Below are positions 9,380 through 21,044 of a stretch of DNA of 64,000 nt, one piece after another. The notes under the pieces are model-generated. The model had not been told where the DNA came from. It ran no database searches and saw only the letters and a list, made by a program, of their open reading frames with translations. The translations under genes and the position numbers were made by a program. Source of the DNA: Nematopogon swammerdamellus (Eukaryota > Arthropoda > Insecta > Lepidoptera > Adelidae). Position 1 is the first letter of the stretch, and every line of letters begins with the position of its first letter. The stretch is taken from NCBI GenBank assembly GCA_946902875.1, contig OX336339.1:23219349-23283348 (forward strand). Reading direction: 5' to 3'.

Positions 9380-9740
9380 TATAGAGTTTGATGACCCTGC
9401 ACGGACGTATAGCGTAAATCAGGGATTTTCAACCTTTTTTATTAACTTAATTTAATATTAAATTAATAAAATCGATGTAAGGGATAAGTCTGCCTTTGTA
9501 CCTTATCTAAATGTTCTAGTGTACTTAGAGTTCTGTAAAATGGTTCTTGGAACAATAAAATATTTTCTATTTATACATCAAACGTTGAGAATTGACCTGT
9601 TTATTGAACCTAGCACGCCGCGCAACACATCTACTGCGGTTTTTATACGCTTCTTCCGTAATAAATATTTGATTTTACTTAAATGTCTAGATACCTACGG
9701 ATATACCTACTTGGGGCCGTGGAGGAATTGTATTGTAAAC
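9380..9740. other. AT-rich spacer
   Basis: No gene, RNA gene or shared repeat was seen. The open frame at 9519-9743 has no recognisable domain. Confidence 0.45.
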
Positions 9741-9800
9741 TAGCTTTTTCCCGCGGCTTCGCTCGCGTGAAATTCGTATTTAAAAAGAAGAAAGCTTGTT
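9740..9800 (+). repeat. RepF 5' end, before SINE insertion
   Basis: 'gcggcttcgctcgcgtgaaa' and 'ttcgtatttaaaaagaagaa' are the RepF terminus. The copy resumes at about 10195 after the SINE. Confidence 0.65.
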
Positions 9801-9801
9801 G

Positions 9802-10190
9802 TCAGCCTCGATAGCTCAGTGGTGCATACAGTCAACTGTCGCTATTGAATGTTAAGCAACGCTGGGTGCGGTCAGTACTTGGATGGGTGACCGCTGACCG
9901 TTGGAGGCTGACCGAGGTTCGGATTCCTCGTAAAACTGTAGGTCCCTTCCCTCCTAATCTTACTTGGTTGTAGGGTTTAACCCGCCCGGGTTGGTACCAC
10001 AGCACTGAATGAAACGTCGGTCTAAACGGCTATGTAAATAGTTTGTGTTTTCCGAACAGTTCAGTGTAGCCGGCACGATCAAAGGGGGAAGCACTGACAT
10101 GGCACCTAGTTCACCCGGTGTTATGGGCTGACATCACGGACGTTGTAGGTGATGTAGCCAACCGTGTCAGTTTCCATAAAAAAAAAAAAA
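9802..10190 (+). mobile_element. SINE-C, full copy with tRNA-like and 5S-like head
   Basis: A pol III A box TAGCTCAGTGG is at 9812-9822. A 43-bp stretch at 9852-9894 resembles the internal control region of insect 5S rRNA (it includes GTCAGTACTTGGATGGGTGA). A B-box-like GGTTCGGATTCC is at 9916-9927. A body with 'cccgggttggtaccac' and a 3' part 'gtagccaaccgtgtcagttt' follow, then an A-run. About 390 bp. Full copies recur at 15164 and 47536 (inverted). Confidence 0.85.
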
Positions 10191-10194
10191 GAAA

Positions 10195-10590
10195 ATAATT
10201 AAGAAAGAAGTCTGAGCTACGTTAAGGTAAACAATAAACCTCCTCGATGAAAGTAAGTAACTAAGGGCGAGGCCCGTTACCATATCATTATTTCGGTGCG
10301 CGTGCGGTGCGGTTTTTATGAGAGCCACTTCTTAGAGTAACGGGAACTGAATTGTATTTAGCATATCCTGTGTAACGTATAATCGACTGTGCTTGTAGTA
10401 AATTTCATCTAATTCGGATGATCGCTTTAAGAGTTATAGAGGAACATACAAAAATAGAAAAAATATTTTTTAAAATCGTCAATTTAGTTTAAGTATCATA
10501 AATAGAGTCTACAAACGCAGTATCTCATAAAACAAAGTAACTTACTCCATGACCATCCCTTACAGATTTATTATTACTATTAGTATTGAT
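10195..10590 (+). repeat. RepF copy, part after SINE insertion
   Basis: It contains one 'cgatgaaagtaagtaacta' unit like those of the 24.7-kb array, then the RepF interior to 'cttacagatttattattact'. Confidence 0.65.
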
Positions 10591-10599
10591 TGTACTGCA

Positions 10600-10830
10600 G
10601 CACTCCCTGCCCTGAGTCCAAGCAAACCAGTCGACTCTATGTCAGTCAGTCTATGAGATAAACGGTGCCTTGAAAGGACTCAAAAAATAAACACAAGGCT
10701 CTAGATGAGGACGGGACGTGTTTAGCCACAGGTGGCTAGTCTGTCGCCCTTTAGCACAGCAACTTGTCCTTATCCCTTAGTAGCCTTTTACGACATGCAA
10801 GGAGAGATATGCAGTGGGGCTATTATTTAA
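10600..10830 (-). repeat. RepD partial copy
   Basis: 'tgtcgccctttagcac', 'cttgtccttatcccttag' and 'gcagtggggctatt' match RepD at 24075-24165. The remainder is diverged. Confidence 0.5.
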
Positions 10831-12230
10831 ATTAAACTTCTATGCAAACATTTTTTCATTGAATTCCATTAATAGAAATATAGAAATTAATAGAAAATCT
10901 AAATTTTAAATGTTTTTTTTTAGTAATGGTTAATAAAATAACAAAATTACGTTTAATTTACTAGAATTAATTACCTGAGCAACCTAATTTATTCTAGACA
11001 AATCGGACAGTTTATACTCCGCTTAGTTAATATTTCGGGCTTCCAAAGAGTAAGATTTGTTCCTTCTCAAGATGTAAGCAAACACAGTATCATTGCTTAC
11101 AAAACGTTACACAAAAGACGTTACACTGACTCAGACCCTATTGAAACTGCTTCAGACCGCCCCTAACGATACAAAAAGCACTTGAAGGTTCAGACGCCGG
11201 GCTCCAGTCGGAGGTTCGCAGGTTCAGCGGGGTGCGAGATTCCATACAAAGACCATCGTCATTTAGGCTTCGCTCCAGAGGCGCCTTTTACGTCCGATCC
11301 CTCGGCGCTCAAACTGGCGTTTTAGAATAGGCATGGAATGAAGAAAAAAATAAATGTATATAGAAAGGGCGACATTGTATGAACTTTAAACTGGCAATGT
11401 ATGTATGTATTGTATTATTGCCTGTTTGCATTTGTATTTCGAATTTACCTATCTAATTAAGTGCGAGTAAAACTCGCGCGGGGAAGGCGTTGTTGTACCG
11501 TTTAGTTTTGCGTAAGGACTTTAAGATTTAGGAGTAATTTAGGAAAGTAGGACAAAGTAGCACGGTTCGAGAGCATTCGTCAATTCTACTAGAAGTGCGA
11601 GGCGATATTATGTTCTGTGGGCCCCATCGATACTTTGTATGTTGCGATGAAAATGTTGGACTATGTGAATTAAATGTAGATTTTAGTGCATCGTGTGTTT
11701 TATGTTTGGGTACAGCTGCACGGATGATTGCAATATATTCAGGTATACCACACTTTTAGGACAGCTGTCGTTTGTAAGGAGATTGAATGTAGTGTTGCAA
11801 TCCAGTGTTACGTTACAATATAAACGTGTATGACAATGGAACGAAGCGCAATGAACGTTGCACGCGTACGTACAAAGAAAGTGATACTTACAATGGTCGT
11901 ATAAACGACTATTTTAATTTCACTAAACAATTATAAATTATTTAGGACCGATTTCACGACGGTCAGCTAAAACGGTGCTGCCGGTTAGCCCTGATTTGCA
12001 AAATGTCACTCTAAACGACCGATAAATGTTAACTGAGACTTAACTGGAGGTGGAGAAATCGGTCCTTACTCCTGACGTGAAATATGACGAATTAAAATTA
12101 TAACGAATTACTAAAATGAGTCGCGATGACAAAAATGTATATTCGCACACATTTTTAGACCTTTCATTTTAACTAAGGGCAAGAAGTTCTTTTTTTTCAT
12201 CGTCGATGAAAACTTTTAATTAACACCCCG
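10831..12230. other. Unassigned single-copy-like DNA
   Basis: No family seen elsewhere in the window and no coding frame of note. The segment near 11110-11320 is more GC-rich but has no recognised content. Confidence 0.4.
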
Positions 12231-12239
12231 GCTTTACCC

Positions 12240-12520
12240 GCTCCAGCCAATTAAGAACTCGAACAAAAGCTTTCTTCCAATAAGCACAGCCACAAACATG
12301 TATACATTAAGATACTCTGAAATACTTTAACTCATTAAAAGTTCATTTCACTCAGGAGGTACATAAAAATCGCGAGAAAAGTAAAATATTCGCGGTCGGC
12401 AGCGGGAAGTTTCCGCTCACGAAGCCGATGAAAAGATGCAGGGTCCGCGCTCCACGCTGTAGCTCAAGACACCCGCTCCTAGCCAGACAGAATTTGATCT
12501 TACGCCTACGATCATAGAGG
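12240..12520. other. Single-copy island, possible regulatory DNA
   Basis: Mixed AT-rich text followed by a GC-rich stretch ('gtcggcagcgggaagtttcc'), not repeated in the window and without an open frame. It resembles the other islands noted at 14.5, 19.1, 34.6, 38.2, 39.8 and 42.5 kb. Conservation could not be tested. Confidence 0.3.
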
Positions 12521-12986
12521 TTATAATCAATTGGCTGATTGTCGAAGTATGCTCATTACGATGCAGTTGAAAATTTAACAATAGTTGCCAGAATTAGTTC
12601 ACGTCATGTCAGCGACGAGCGACGCGGAGCAGGATTTAGCCCAGTTCGCATGGCGTCATTAAAACCGAAGATGGGGCTTCCTTTAACAGCACACACTCGT
12701 ACAGCAGACAAAGCACACTTCTTATGGCGCTGGAGCAGTTGAGAGCAGCGTTGCAAGATCGTACTATTAGAACGAATGGCGTACTATGACTTGCACAGAG
12801 CAAAAAAGTCCGGTCTTGTCGCCCTCCGGTCGGTGTGGCCCGATCGTTGTTCTGTGATGGATGAGTGATGACTTGTGTCATACCTAATGGAGTACTACGC
12901 TTATCAACGACTAAATTTTAATTCAAATCATAAATATTGGATTTCATCCGTGTGTGTTTTTGGAATAGAGCAAGTCTTTATAGTAC
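12521..12986. other. Unassigned DNA
   Basis: Short opposing open frames at 12539-12742 and 12636-12881 mirror each other and show no domain. The core 'gtcttgtcgccctccggtcg' is not repeated here. Confidence 0.3.
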
Positions 12987-13365
12987 GTACTAGCTTTTGC
13001 CCTCGTTTCAACATTCGCTTCGTATTTAAAACGAAGAAAGTAAGTAAGCCCGCTACCGTACCTTTATTTCGGCGCGCGGAACAATTATTCGGTTTGTATG
13101 AGAGTCACATCTTAGCCTAACCGGAACTGCTTTTATTTAGCCTATCCTATGTCTCATATAGCTAAATGTGTTTGTACTAAGTTTCATCGGATTCGGATGA
13201 TCGGTTTAAGAGTTATGGAGGAACATACATACATACGTACAGAAAATATTTTTAAAAATAATCAATTTAGTTTTTGTATCATACCTAAAGTCTACAAACT
13301 CAGTATCTCATAAAGCAAAGTAACTTAATCCATGACCATCCCTTACAGATTTATTATTAGTATTG
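12987..13365 (+). repeat. RepF copy
   Basis: It runs from 'ctagcttttgccctcg' to 'cagatttattattagtattg'. Interior blocks 'gtaagcccgctaccgtacct' and 'taagagttatggaggaacat' match 56695-57065. Confidence 0.75.
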
Positions 13366-13999
13366 ATGTTATATTCCTGTACACACATACGCACTTTATA
13401 GCATGAGTGGTGGAGTGTTTTATTTTATTTTGTTTTTTTTTTTATATTTTATTTTATATGCGTATCTATTTAATATCAATGATAATGTTTAGGTAGTTTA
13501 TGAAAATTCGCCGATCGTACTTCTAGATGAATTTTCATACCATTTCAGGCACCCGGACAACGACGTACCAAAGTGGGAACATACCCCGACAATACTGGTC
13601 GAGAGTGTTAGTACCAACTGAATCTCGGTAATAAACCGCAGACATAAAATGTTCATTTGGTTCAACGTTGCTTTTGTGGCTAAGTACTCATTCCGCGACT
13701 TAGTAGTGAGGGCAGTGTAAGTATTATCGTTCATAATCCCAAGATAACACAGAGCCTTCCCCAGTCAAATGGGAGAGATAAAGAAAAGTATACAGATAGT
13801 GTAAAATGTACAATGATTAATGCTTCAAGATACAAAGAAAGGAGGTAATGTACTCGTATGTGCCTACTCTTGATAATGTTGCAGAAATGTTTTAAATTCG
13901 TAGTTTGTATATACACGGTGTTACATTAAAAATATAATTACCTGATAGATAACCTGAACTGAACAACCTTTGATCTATGTTTTTTTTTTATAAAAACCG
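13366..13999. other. AT-rich spacer
   Basis: A T-rich run lies near 13415-13460. No gene or family copy is evident. 'acacggtgttacatt' at 13914 resembles one end of the MITE at 31657, but no partner end was found. Confidence 0.4.
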
Positions 14000-14255
14000 G
14001 ACAAGAGGTTTCTGCACCACAAAAAAACGTTGCAAAACGACCAGCATTAATTTTTAACTTTTATTATTTTTTTATTATTTGTTGTTATAATCGTGTTAAT
14101 ATTCTGTGAAAATTTTAACCGACTAGCTGTTACGGTTCCAAAGATACAGCCATCGGACGGACGGATGGATGGACGGACGGACGGACGGCCAGACAGACAG
14201 ACGGAAAGTTGTAGGCGTAGTAATAGCCTTCCGTACGGGGCACGGAAACCCAAAA
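14000..14255 (-). repeat. RepA variant with GGAC tract
   Basis: 'aaaaaccggacaagaggttt' to 'gtaatagccttccgtacggg', with (GGAC)n/(AGAC)n at 14150-14202. Same block order as inverted RepA but with a different head. Confidence 0.6.
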
Positions 14256-14509
14256 AAAGTGGCAAGCTAATAGAACATTTTGATATTAAAAATATATATA
14301 GATCTACAATTTATTTACTTCCACAGATTAAATTTTCGGTAAAATTGAAAAATCTACCACCCAAAGATATAGCACCGCATATTTAAGGCAGAAAATGCCT
14401 TAGGCATTAAGTTTGAACTATTTTATTAAAAACAATTAAAAGTTTTTTTGTTTGAATTTAACTGAACAGCATAACCGTAACATACTTATCATAATTTTAC
14501 AAGACCGAT

Positions 14510-14760
14510 AATGCGGAACTCCATCAGGATTTTAAGCTAAGAGCGTCCACCGTGAGCCGCACAGCGCGAGGCTGCATTCAATAAAGTCTATCCTGAAAGG
14601 ACGTTCAAAATCTATCGACTAAAATCCTCTGCAAGTTAATTGCCCTAATCCTCCCCGCATACGTGCCCTGTTTGCTCGTGGACATAGATAACTTGAAAAT
14701 GATCGTTATAATTTTATCGGACAACGTGCAGCCTCCACGTTTTCATTAGGGAATAATCTG
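14510..14760. other. Single-copy island, possible regulatory DNA
   Basis: 'tcctctgcaagttaattgcc' and its neighbours occur once in the window. There is no frame and no repeat family. Base composition is more even than in the flanks. Confidence 0.3.
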
Positions 14761-14944
14761 GGACATCCCTGCGCCCATCGGCTCATCTCTGAGATTTATA
14801 ATATGCGACGCCGCCGCGCCGGTGGCGGAGAACCTTCGTATAGATAGAGGCTTACTGATAGTTTACGCTCGGCCGAAGCATCACAGTGTATGTAAAATAG
14901 GCTGGGATTATTCAATTCTACAAAGTAGATAAATGTGTGAAATA

Positions 14945-15045
14945 GGTCAACAATTCGCCACCCCCTCATACGCACACGACCGAATGTCCGTGAGCGTCTA
15001 AGACGCCTTATCGGTGGCTCGGCGCCACAAGTCGCGCTAATCAAC
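14945..15045 (-). repeat. RepN copy
   Basis: 'cgaatgtccgtgagcgtcta' and 'ggtggctcggcgccaca' match 48575-48635. Inverted relatives lie at 42920-43020 and 63800-63870. Confidence 0.55.
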
Positions 15046-15084
15046 AACAAATTTATTGACATTTGCATATTGTACCGTGTGGGG

Positions 15085-15163
15085 TCGGTACTTAAAAAGA
15101 ATAGCCCCACTGCATCTCTCCCCGTCGCATGTCGTAAAAGTCGACTAAGGGATAAGAAAATTC
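15085..15163 (+). repeat. RepD-type segment joined to SINE-C
   Basis: 'gaatagccccactgcatctc' and 'gtcgtaaaagtcgactaagg' precede the SINE head directly. The same junction, inverted, is at 47921-48000, so this may be part of one longer family. Confidence 0.55.
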
Positions 15164-15552
15164 GTCAGCTTCGGTAGCTCAGTGGCGCGGTTGGTTAGTC
15201 AACTGTTATTAAGCAACGCTGAGCGCGGTCAGTGATTGGATGGGTGACCGCTCGACCGTTGGAGGCTGACCGTGGTTCGGATTCCACGTTAAACTGTAGG
15301 TCCCTTCCCTTCTTACCTTACGAGGTGGTAGGGTTTATCCCGGCCGGGTTGGTACCACCGCACTGAACGAAACGTCGGTCGAAACGGCTATGTAAATAGT
15401 TCGTGTTTTCCGTCCAGTTTAGTGTAGCCGACATGAAATGAAGGGAAGCACTGACATGGCACCTAGTTCACCCTGTGTTATGGGCTGACATCACGGATGT
15501 TGTAGGTGATGTAGCCAACCGTGTCAGGTTCCATAAAAAAAAATAAAAAAAA
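15164..15552 (+). mobile_element. SINE-C, full copy
   Basis: A box TAGCTCAGTGG is at 15175-15185 and the 5S-like segment at 15209-15252. Then come the B-box-like 'ggttcggattcc', the body, and 'gtagccaaccgtgtcagg' with an A-rich tail. Confidence 0.85.
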
Positions 15553-15669
15553 ATACATAAATTGCATTAATTTTATTAAGAGTTAGTAAGTGGTGAAATA
15601 AAATTAAATGAATATGAAATGATTCATTTGATTCATTTTCACAGCACACAACTTGATGGCGCAAAAAAA

Positions 15670-15850
15670 CGGTCAAGAGCGAGTCGAACTCGAGTGGAGA
15701 GGGTTTCTTGCTATTCCGTTTTCCGTGAGAAATGTAAGACTTATAATTTTCGTTTAGGTTTCCTGTAAACTATAAGAGAGGCCTTAGATTCCCATTTTTT
15801 TTTTTCCTTATACATTTTAGACTTGTTTCGGAGATAAGGAGGAGAGCTCC
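15670..15850 (+). repeat. RepB-like fragment
   Basis: 'caagagcgagtcgaactcga', 'ttttccgtgagaaatgtaag' and 'ggtttcctgtaaactataag' also occur in 63285-63400. Confidence 0.55.
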
Positions 15851-15860
15851 TTATCTAATA

Positions 15861-16793
15861 TACGTGGGCTGTTCCGAAAATTGGTAGCCACAGAATAAAT
15901 ACAATTTAATTTTTCCTGAAACTATTTTGATTTGACGGCTAATTTAAATACAAATCTTCTTGATGAAAATTATTGGCCACCTATGTGTGGTTCTTTTTTT
16001 TAATATTTTTAACGGTTATCCGTCACTCATATTTTATTTGCAACAATGGACGTCTCGCGAGAAGCTTTTCGTATTATGATTTTCTATGCTTATAAACTAG
16101 GGTTAACCTTCAAGGAATCTCACGAAAATTTGGAAGCTGCTTTTAGAGAGTCTGCTCCTGCGTTAGCAACAGTTACTTATTGGTTTTCTGAATTTAAACG
16201 TGGTCGAGAGGCCTAAACGATGACCCCAGACCCGGCCGAACATCAACTGCAGTCACTCATGAAAACGTCATCAGGGTAGAGTGGCTATTGCGGGAGAATA
16301 GACACATTACACATCGAGAGATTCAGGCTGAACTGAAGATTGGTATTGCGAAGTTTGTCTGACTCAAGCTTTCGGGGAGTTGAATAGCGAGCGCCCAAGG
16401 AGCGGCGTCCGTGGCATTCTTTTTCACCAAGATATCGCGCCCGCTCACACACCGGTAGAAACATGGAATATTTGACAAATTCGGGGGTACAAAGGTTATC
16501 CCATCCTCCGTACAGCCCAGATTTAGCTCCATGCGATTTTTTTTTATTTCCCACGGTAAAAAAAATGCTTCGCGGGCGAAAATTCAACACTGCAGACGAG
16601 GCCGTCCAAGAATTTCGGCGGTTATTTTTCGACCTCCCGCAAAATACGTTTTTTAAATGTTTTGAAACCTGGTTCACCCGAATGCATAAGTGCATAGGGA
16701 TTGGAAGGGAATATTTTGAAAAGCTGTAAATATTTTTTTTTCATATTCTAACTATTTTTAATTTCACTAACAATTTTCGGAACAGCCTATGTA
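15861..16793 (+). mobile_element. Mariner element, internally deleted
   Basis: The terminal inverted repeats (core GGCTGTTCCGAAAATTG, ~28 bp with three mismatches) are flanked by TA at 15859-15860 and 16794-16795. At 933 bp it is shorter than the roughly 1.3 kb of complete mariners. The deleted part falls between the N-terminal DNA-binding region and the second catalytic aspartate. Confidence 0.88.
16046..16729 (+). pseudogene. Mariner transposase remnant
   Basis: The frame starts at ATG 16046 and reads as a helix-turn-helix-like N-terminus until a stop after codon ~56. More stops follow. A later frame has HQDIAPAH (second catalytic Asp), then a frameshift near 16460, then YSPDLAPCD (third Asp) and a normal C-terminus ending at 16729. 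Allowing for the shift, 34 residues separate the two aspartates, the DD34D spacing of true mariners. The segment expected to hold the first Asp is missing. It cannot encode active transposase. Confidence 0.85.
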
Positions 16794-16795
16794 TA

Positions 16796-17060
16796 TTTAA
16801 ACTATGCACGACCAGTGTTTAGTTTAGTTTTATTATTGTTTTTAGTTTCTAAATATTCATTATTTGCATTGAATCGCTTATTTTGTTTTACAATTTTATT
16901 ATAATTATCTTCTCAGTGGAATTTTATCTTTACTGAGTGGGATAAAGTGTGCATGTGAGGCTTGAAATCAAAGTTTAAGACGTAAATGATGTGACGTTGT
17001 TTTTAAATATTCCATATTCAGCAAGGAATACCTCTGTCATCGCGACAATTCCAACATATC
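16796..17060. other. AT-rich spacer
   Basis: No gene and no recognised repeat was seen. Confidence 0.4.
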
Positions 17061-17066
17061 GTTTTT

Positions 17067-17350
17067 AAGGTTTCCGTATCCCGTACGGATTGCCTATTAC
17101 TAAGCCCACGCCTTCTGCCTGTCCATCCCTCTGTCTGTCCGAGGGCTGTATCTCTTGAACCGTAATAGGTAGCCGGTTGAAATTTTCACAGAATACCTAT
17201 GTGTTATTATGGCGAATATAACAACAAATAATAAAAAATAAAAAAAGTAAAAAATTGAGGGAGGCTACCATACAAGAAACGTATTTTTTTCAATATTTTT
17301 TTTTGTGGTGCGGAAACCTCGGTGCGCGACTCCGACTCGCACTCTGCACG
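17067..17350 (+). repeat. RepA variant
   Basis: 'aaggtttccgtatcccgtac', a degenerate GTCT tract, 'tctcttgaaccgtaataggt' and an end 'gcgcgactccgactcgcact'. Confidence 0.6.
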
Positions 17351-17934
17351 TTGTGAAACATTGTTAAGGCAATACAGTGTGTCTACATAAGGTCGTCGAT
17401 ACTCGTATTATCCGGCCAGGTGGCGCCGCCGCCGCCGGGCGCCCGAGGGGCGGGCGGGAACAGAATATGAGCCACAACGTAACCTCATGTTAGCATGCAG
17501 CAAGAGCCAGCGAGCCCACAGGGACAATAAACCGAACATAAAATAATAGCTCCCGAGCTTACAACACCTTAATGTTAGTTATTCCTAGCGTATACGGTGG
17601 CGTTCACACTCATGTGCTAATATACTAGTAACGAGTATCTTGACACTCATAATACATATCTACAGAACATTTAAACCGAATAGAAGTGCCGTGAGTTTTG
17701 TTACGTTGAAATTATAATTTAATACTTTTTGACAAATTCTTTGTGAAGATATCATGTTTGCACTGAATATAGCATGTGTGTGTAAGCATATTTAATAATT
17801 GGGAAGCCAAGAGGTTAATGCATTTATGTATTTTTGATTAATGGTTTCTGCATTATGCATGACAGGCGACGGATAAGGACGGAGATGACCTGCGCGGAGT
17901 TTCGCTTACTTACTTGTGACACGCACAACATCGT

Positions 17935-18335
17935 CTTTAGGGTTCCATATCTATACGGAAGCCTATTACAAGCCTACGCCGCCGCCGCGCCGTCTGTCTG
18001 TCGGTCTGTCTGACTGTCTGTCCGTCCGTCCGTCCGTCCGAGGGCTGTATCTTTTGAACCGTAGAAAGGTATCAATAGGTATAATAGGTAGCCAGTTAAA
18101 TTCTTTACAGAATATGTAATATTAATGCGCATATGCCAATAAATATTAATAAAGCGGTCAATCGAGTCGAACTCGTGTTTTCCGTGAGAACTTTAAGACG
18201 TAAGATTTTCGCTTAGATTGTCTTGTAAACTATAAGAGAGGCCCTAAAAATTAAGGCGGGTTTCTAATTTCCTTTTTTTTTGTGGTACGGAAACCTCTGT
18301 GCGCGCATCCAACTCGCACTTGGTCGGGCTTTTTT
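17935..18335 (+). repeat. RepA variant with CGTC tract
   Basis: 'agggttccatatctatacgg', then (GTCT)n/(CGTC)n at 17994-18040, 'gggctgtatcttttgaaccg', ending 'cgcacttggtcgggcttttt'. An internal block 'gtaaactataagagaggccc' is shared with RepB. Confidence 0.6.
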
Positions 18336-18685
18336 TAATCGCTTGTATGTATAGCGACCACTTATACGAGTTATAGTTTCTGTGCCTTTATACGGTGATG
18401 AAATAGTGACGTAAATACTTATAATCAGTTTGGTTCTCGTGCTCATACAGGTGCTAATTAATATGTAACAGTGTACGTGTATGCGTTTAATGTTCCATAC
18501 TTAAATTATTGTAAAACATAATATTTTAGTGAACTTCCAGACATAGAGGTACTCCGTGTTTACTACCCGGGGTGTCAAAGGTCCTACATTAATCATTTTG
18601 AACATACACACGCAAACCAAATCTAATTTATAAGAATACCTACAGATATAATTATACTAGTTGCGATTCATGTTTAAAACAATAT

Positions 18686-18985
18686 AGAAAAAAACTGGCC
18701 AAATGCGAGTCGGACTCGAGCACCGAGATTTCCGCTCTACAAAAAAAAAACATTGAAAACACAACGTTTCTTGTCTGAGGAATCCCCTCCTTAATTTTTA
18801 ACTTTTTCTATTTTTTGATATTTGTTTTTTTATCTGCCAAACAAAATATGCTGTGAAAATTTAAACTGGCTAACTAACTGTTACGTTTCCAAAGATACAG
18901 CCATAGGACGGAAGGACGGACGGACGGACAGACAGACGTTGTAGCCTTATTATTAGGCTTCCGTAAATAGTACGAAAATCGAAAG
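18686..18985 (-). repeat. RepA variant, inverted
   Basis: It starts 'ggccaaatgcgagtcggact', contains 'ccaaagatacagccatagga' and a GGAC/AGAC tract, and ends 'ggcttccgtaaatagtacga'. Confidence 0.6.
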
Positions 18986-19079
18986 ACCGCTTGGGCAATA
19001 TTTGGGGTTTAATAAATAAACAATCAATTTCGTATGTTATGAATACAATAAAGGGCGCGATTTATTGTTCTTCCTTCCA

Positions 19080-19350
19080 TAAAAAACATAACCCTATGTT
19101 TTATAAAATTTTAGGGGCGAATCTAAATTCCAGAACGAAGCATTTTTAGCAATTTAAAATGATACCGACCGCGGAATGTTGCTTATTTCTCATTTTACCA
19201 ACGAGCACATTTGGCACCCATTAACGGGCTCGGAATCGGCAAAACAATTGGAAAGCTTAAAATGGCCGCCGGCTCAGCTGGAAAAATGTTTCATAATGTT
19301 AAGCCTCCGAAATAATAAAAGCCGGGACGAATAATTAATTTCTCGAGTCT
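19080..19350. other. Single-copy island, possible regulatory DNA
   Basis: 'gagcacatttggcacccatt' to 'gggacgaataattaatttct' is not repeated in the window, is non-coding and has even composition. ATTA-type motifs are present near its end. Confidence 0.35.
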
Positions 19351-20557
19351 ATTTTTTACAAATATTTTTTTACATAAGTTTTTAACTATTTGTTTACACA
19401 TAAAATATAAGAAGAATAAACAAAAACATATCAAATGATTTTAAATTTGTTTTTTTTTTCCTATTTATAGGTACGGAACCCTAACAATGGGTCCTCCTGA
19501 GTGAAGCGGAAGGTGCGCGTCATTTGTTTCCTTCAAGATATGAGAGCTCTGCTTATGTGACTCGAACTATAATTTGAACGTAAAATCTAATTCAAACTAC
19601 GAATAAAAGTTTATTCCAACAGTTCAACAATATTACATTAGCATCAGATGCAAAAATTATAAACAATATTATGTGTGCTATGTGGCCTGGCTTCTTGAAT
19701 TGTACGATTTCCCCTATTGTTATTTTTATGAATAAATTTTCATCTATTTAATTGTCTCTAAGGATCTTCAAAAGGTTACTTGTTTCAAACGCGACTCCTA
19801 CATTATAATACAACGAATTTGAACGATCTTGAAAATACACAGACGCTAGGTGTCTTTAAAGTTTCTACAAAAATAAAAAATAAAAACACTTGTCTTCTCC
19901 AAAAGCATTTCTCTATTTCTGAAATTCTTAGTCTTCGTTTACATTGCTAGGAAATGAAAATATTTCCAGGGGAAATTTGAAGTGACTCGGTAAAATTCAC
20001 ATCGGCTGTGGAGCGCGTGACTTCGCCGCAAATCGGAAACCGTCATGATGGCTATATTGTCAGCATACGTACGTGCACACCACGTTCATCATGCATACGT
20101 TTTATTCATAAAATAAAATTACCTTTAAAAATAATTCAAAAAACAATATTTGATTTAGTAAAAGATTTTGATCGTAGCATAACTCACGGTTAGGTCGACA
20201 TCATAAAGTCCTAAACATGTTTATTATATTGGATAATTAATTTTATTAATTACGATTTAATCTATTGTATTGTTCTTATTTATTTTTTATTTCTTTCGTT
20301 GTTATATTATGTGCAATTATTTTCCGTACATGATAAAAGATTTCTTAGATTTTAGCAGACGCTTATAGCGTTCCCTCTTTCAATTTCCATGCTTATGCGG
20401 CGTATTAAGAAATCCTTGGCACGCACGTCACCGGACTAGCAATTTTCCGATTAATTAATTACTTGATTTATTAATCGTTTCATATGGAAGTTATTTTATA
20501 AATAAAAGTAGGAATAATTTAGTGTATATTATTAAGTAATTTGATGACTTGATTAAT
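19351..20557. other. AT-rich intergenic DNA
   Basis: No family copy or convincing frame was seen. A short relic 'ggtacggaaccctaacaatg' lies near 19471. Confidence 0.4.
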
Positions 20558-20815
20558 AAAAAACTGTTTTAAAAAACATTGCACCGACTCCAAAAAACAA
20601 CTAGAACTGAAAAGTGTTAAATAATATTTTGATTCATATTCGGACCCCTGAGGTGAAGGGGGTACAAAAGCACAAAAGGGGTCCATCTATCAATTTTCAG
20701 GTGTTCTTTTGTACCGCCTCCACCTCAGGGGTCCGAATATGAATCAAAATATTATTTAACACTTTCAGTTCTAGTTGTTTTTTTAAGTCGGTGCAATGTT
20801 TTTTAAATAGTTTTA
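20558..20815. mobile_element. Foldback element H
   Basis: Two near-perfect inverted arms of about 105 bp, from 'aactgttttaaaaaacattg' inward to the block 'tattcggacccctgagg', surround a ~40-bp centre. Copies at 33995 and 55771 have the same arms and centre; related shorter ones are at 48762 and 53520. There is no coding sequence. Confidence 0.8.
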
Positions 20816-21044
20816 TATTTCACTCGTTTTAGTTATATTACAAGTTCTGCGTAGAATTGGGCGTTAAACTGAAACGACGACGTGTTTTTCCGGTGATTGG
20901 TACACACTTAAAAGTCCATATCTTTAAAACAGCTACTGAACCGATTTTAACGAAACTTGCACTGTTCCCCAAGTTGAAGTAAATGTAACCCAATAAAAAA
21001 AGAATGGTTACAATCCGATGATTGTACGTTTTTATTTTTGTTTT

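Noticed and set aside
9852..9894. 5S rRNA gene
   Set aside because: Only the internal control region is similar; the 5' and 3' thirds of 5S are absent and the piece is embedded in a repeated SINE.
16463..16729. Intact short transposase gene
   Set aside because: It is only the C-terminal third of a mariner protein, cut by a frameshift and an upstream deletion.
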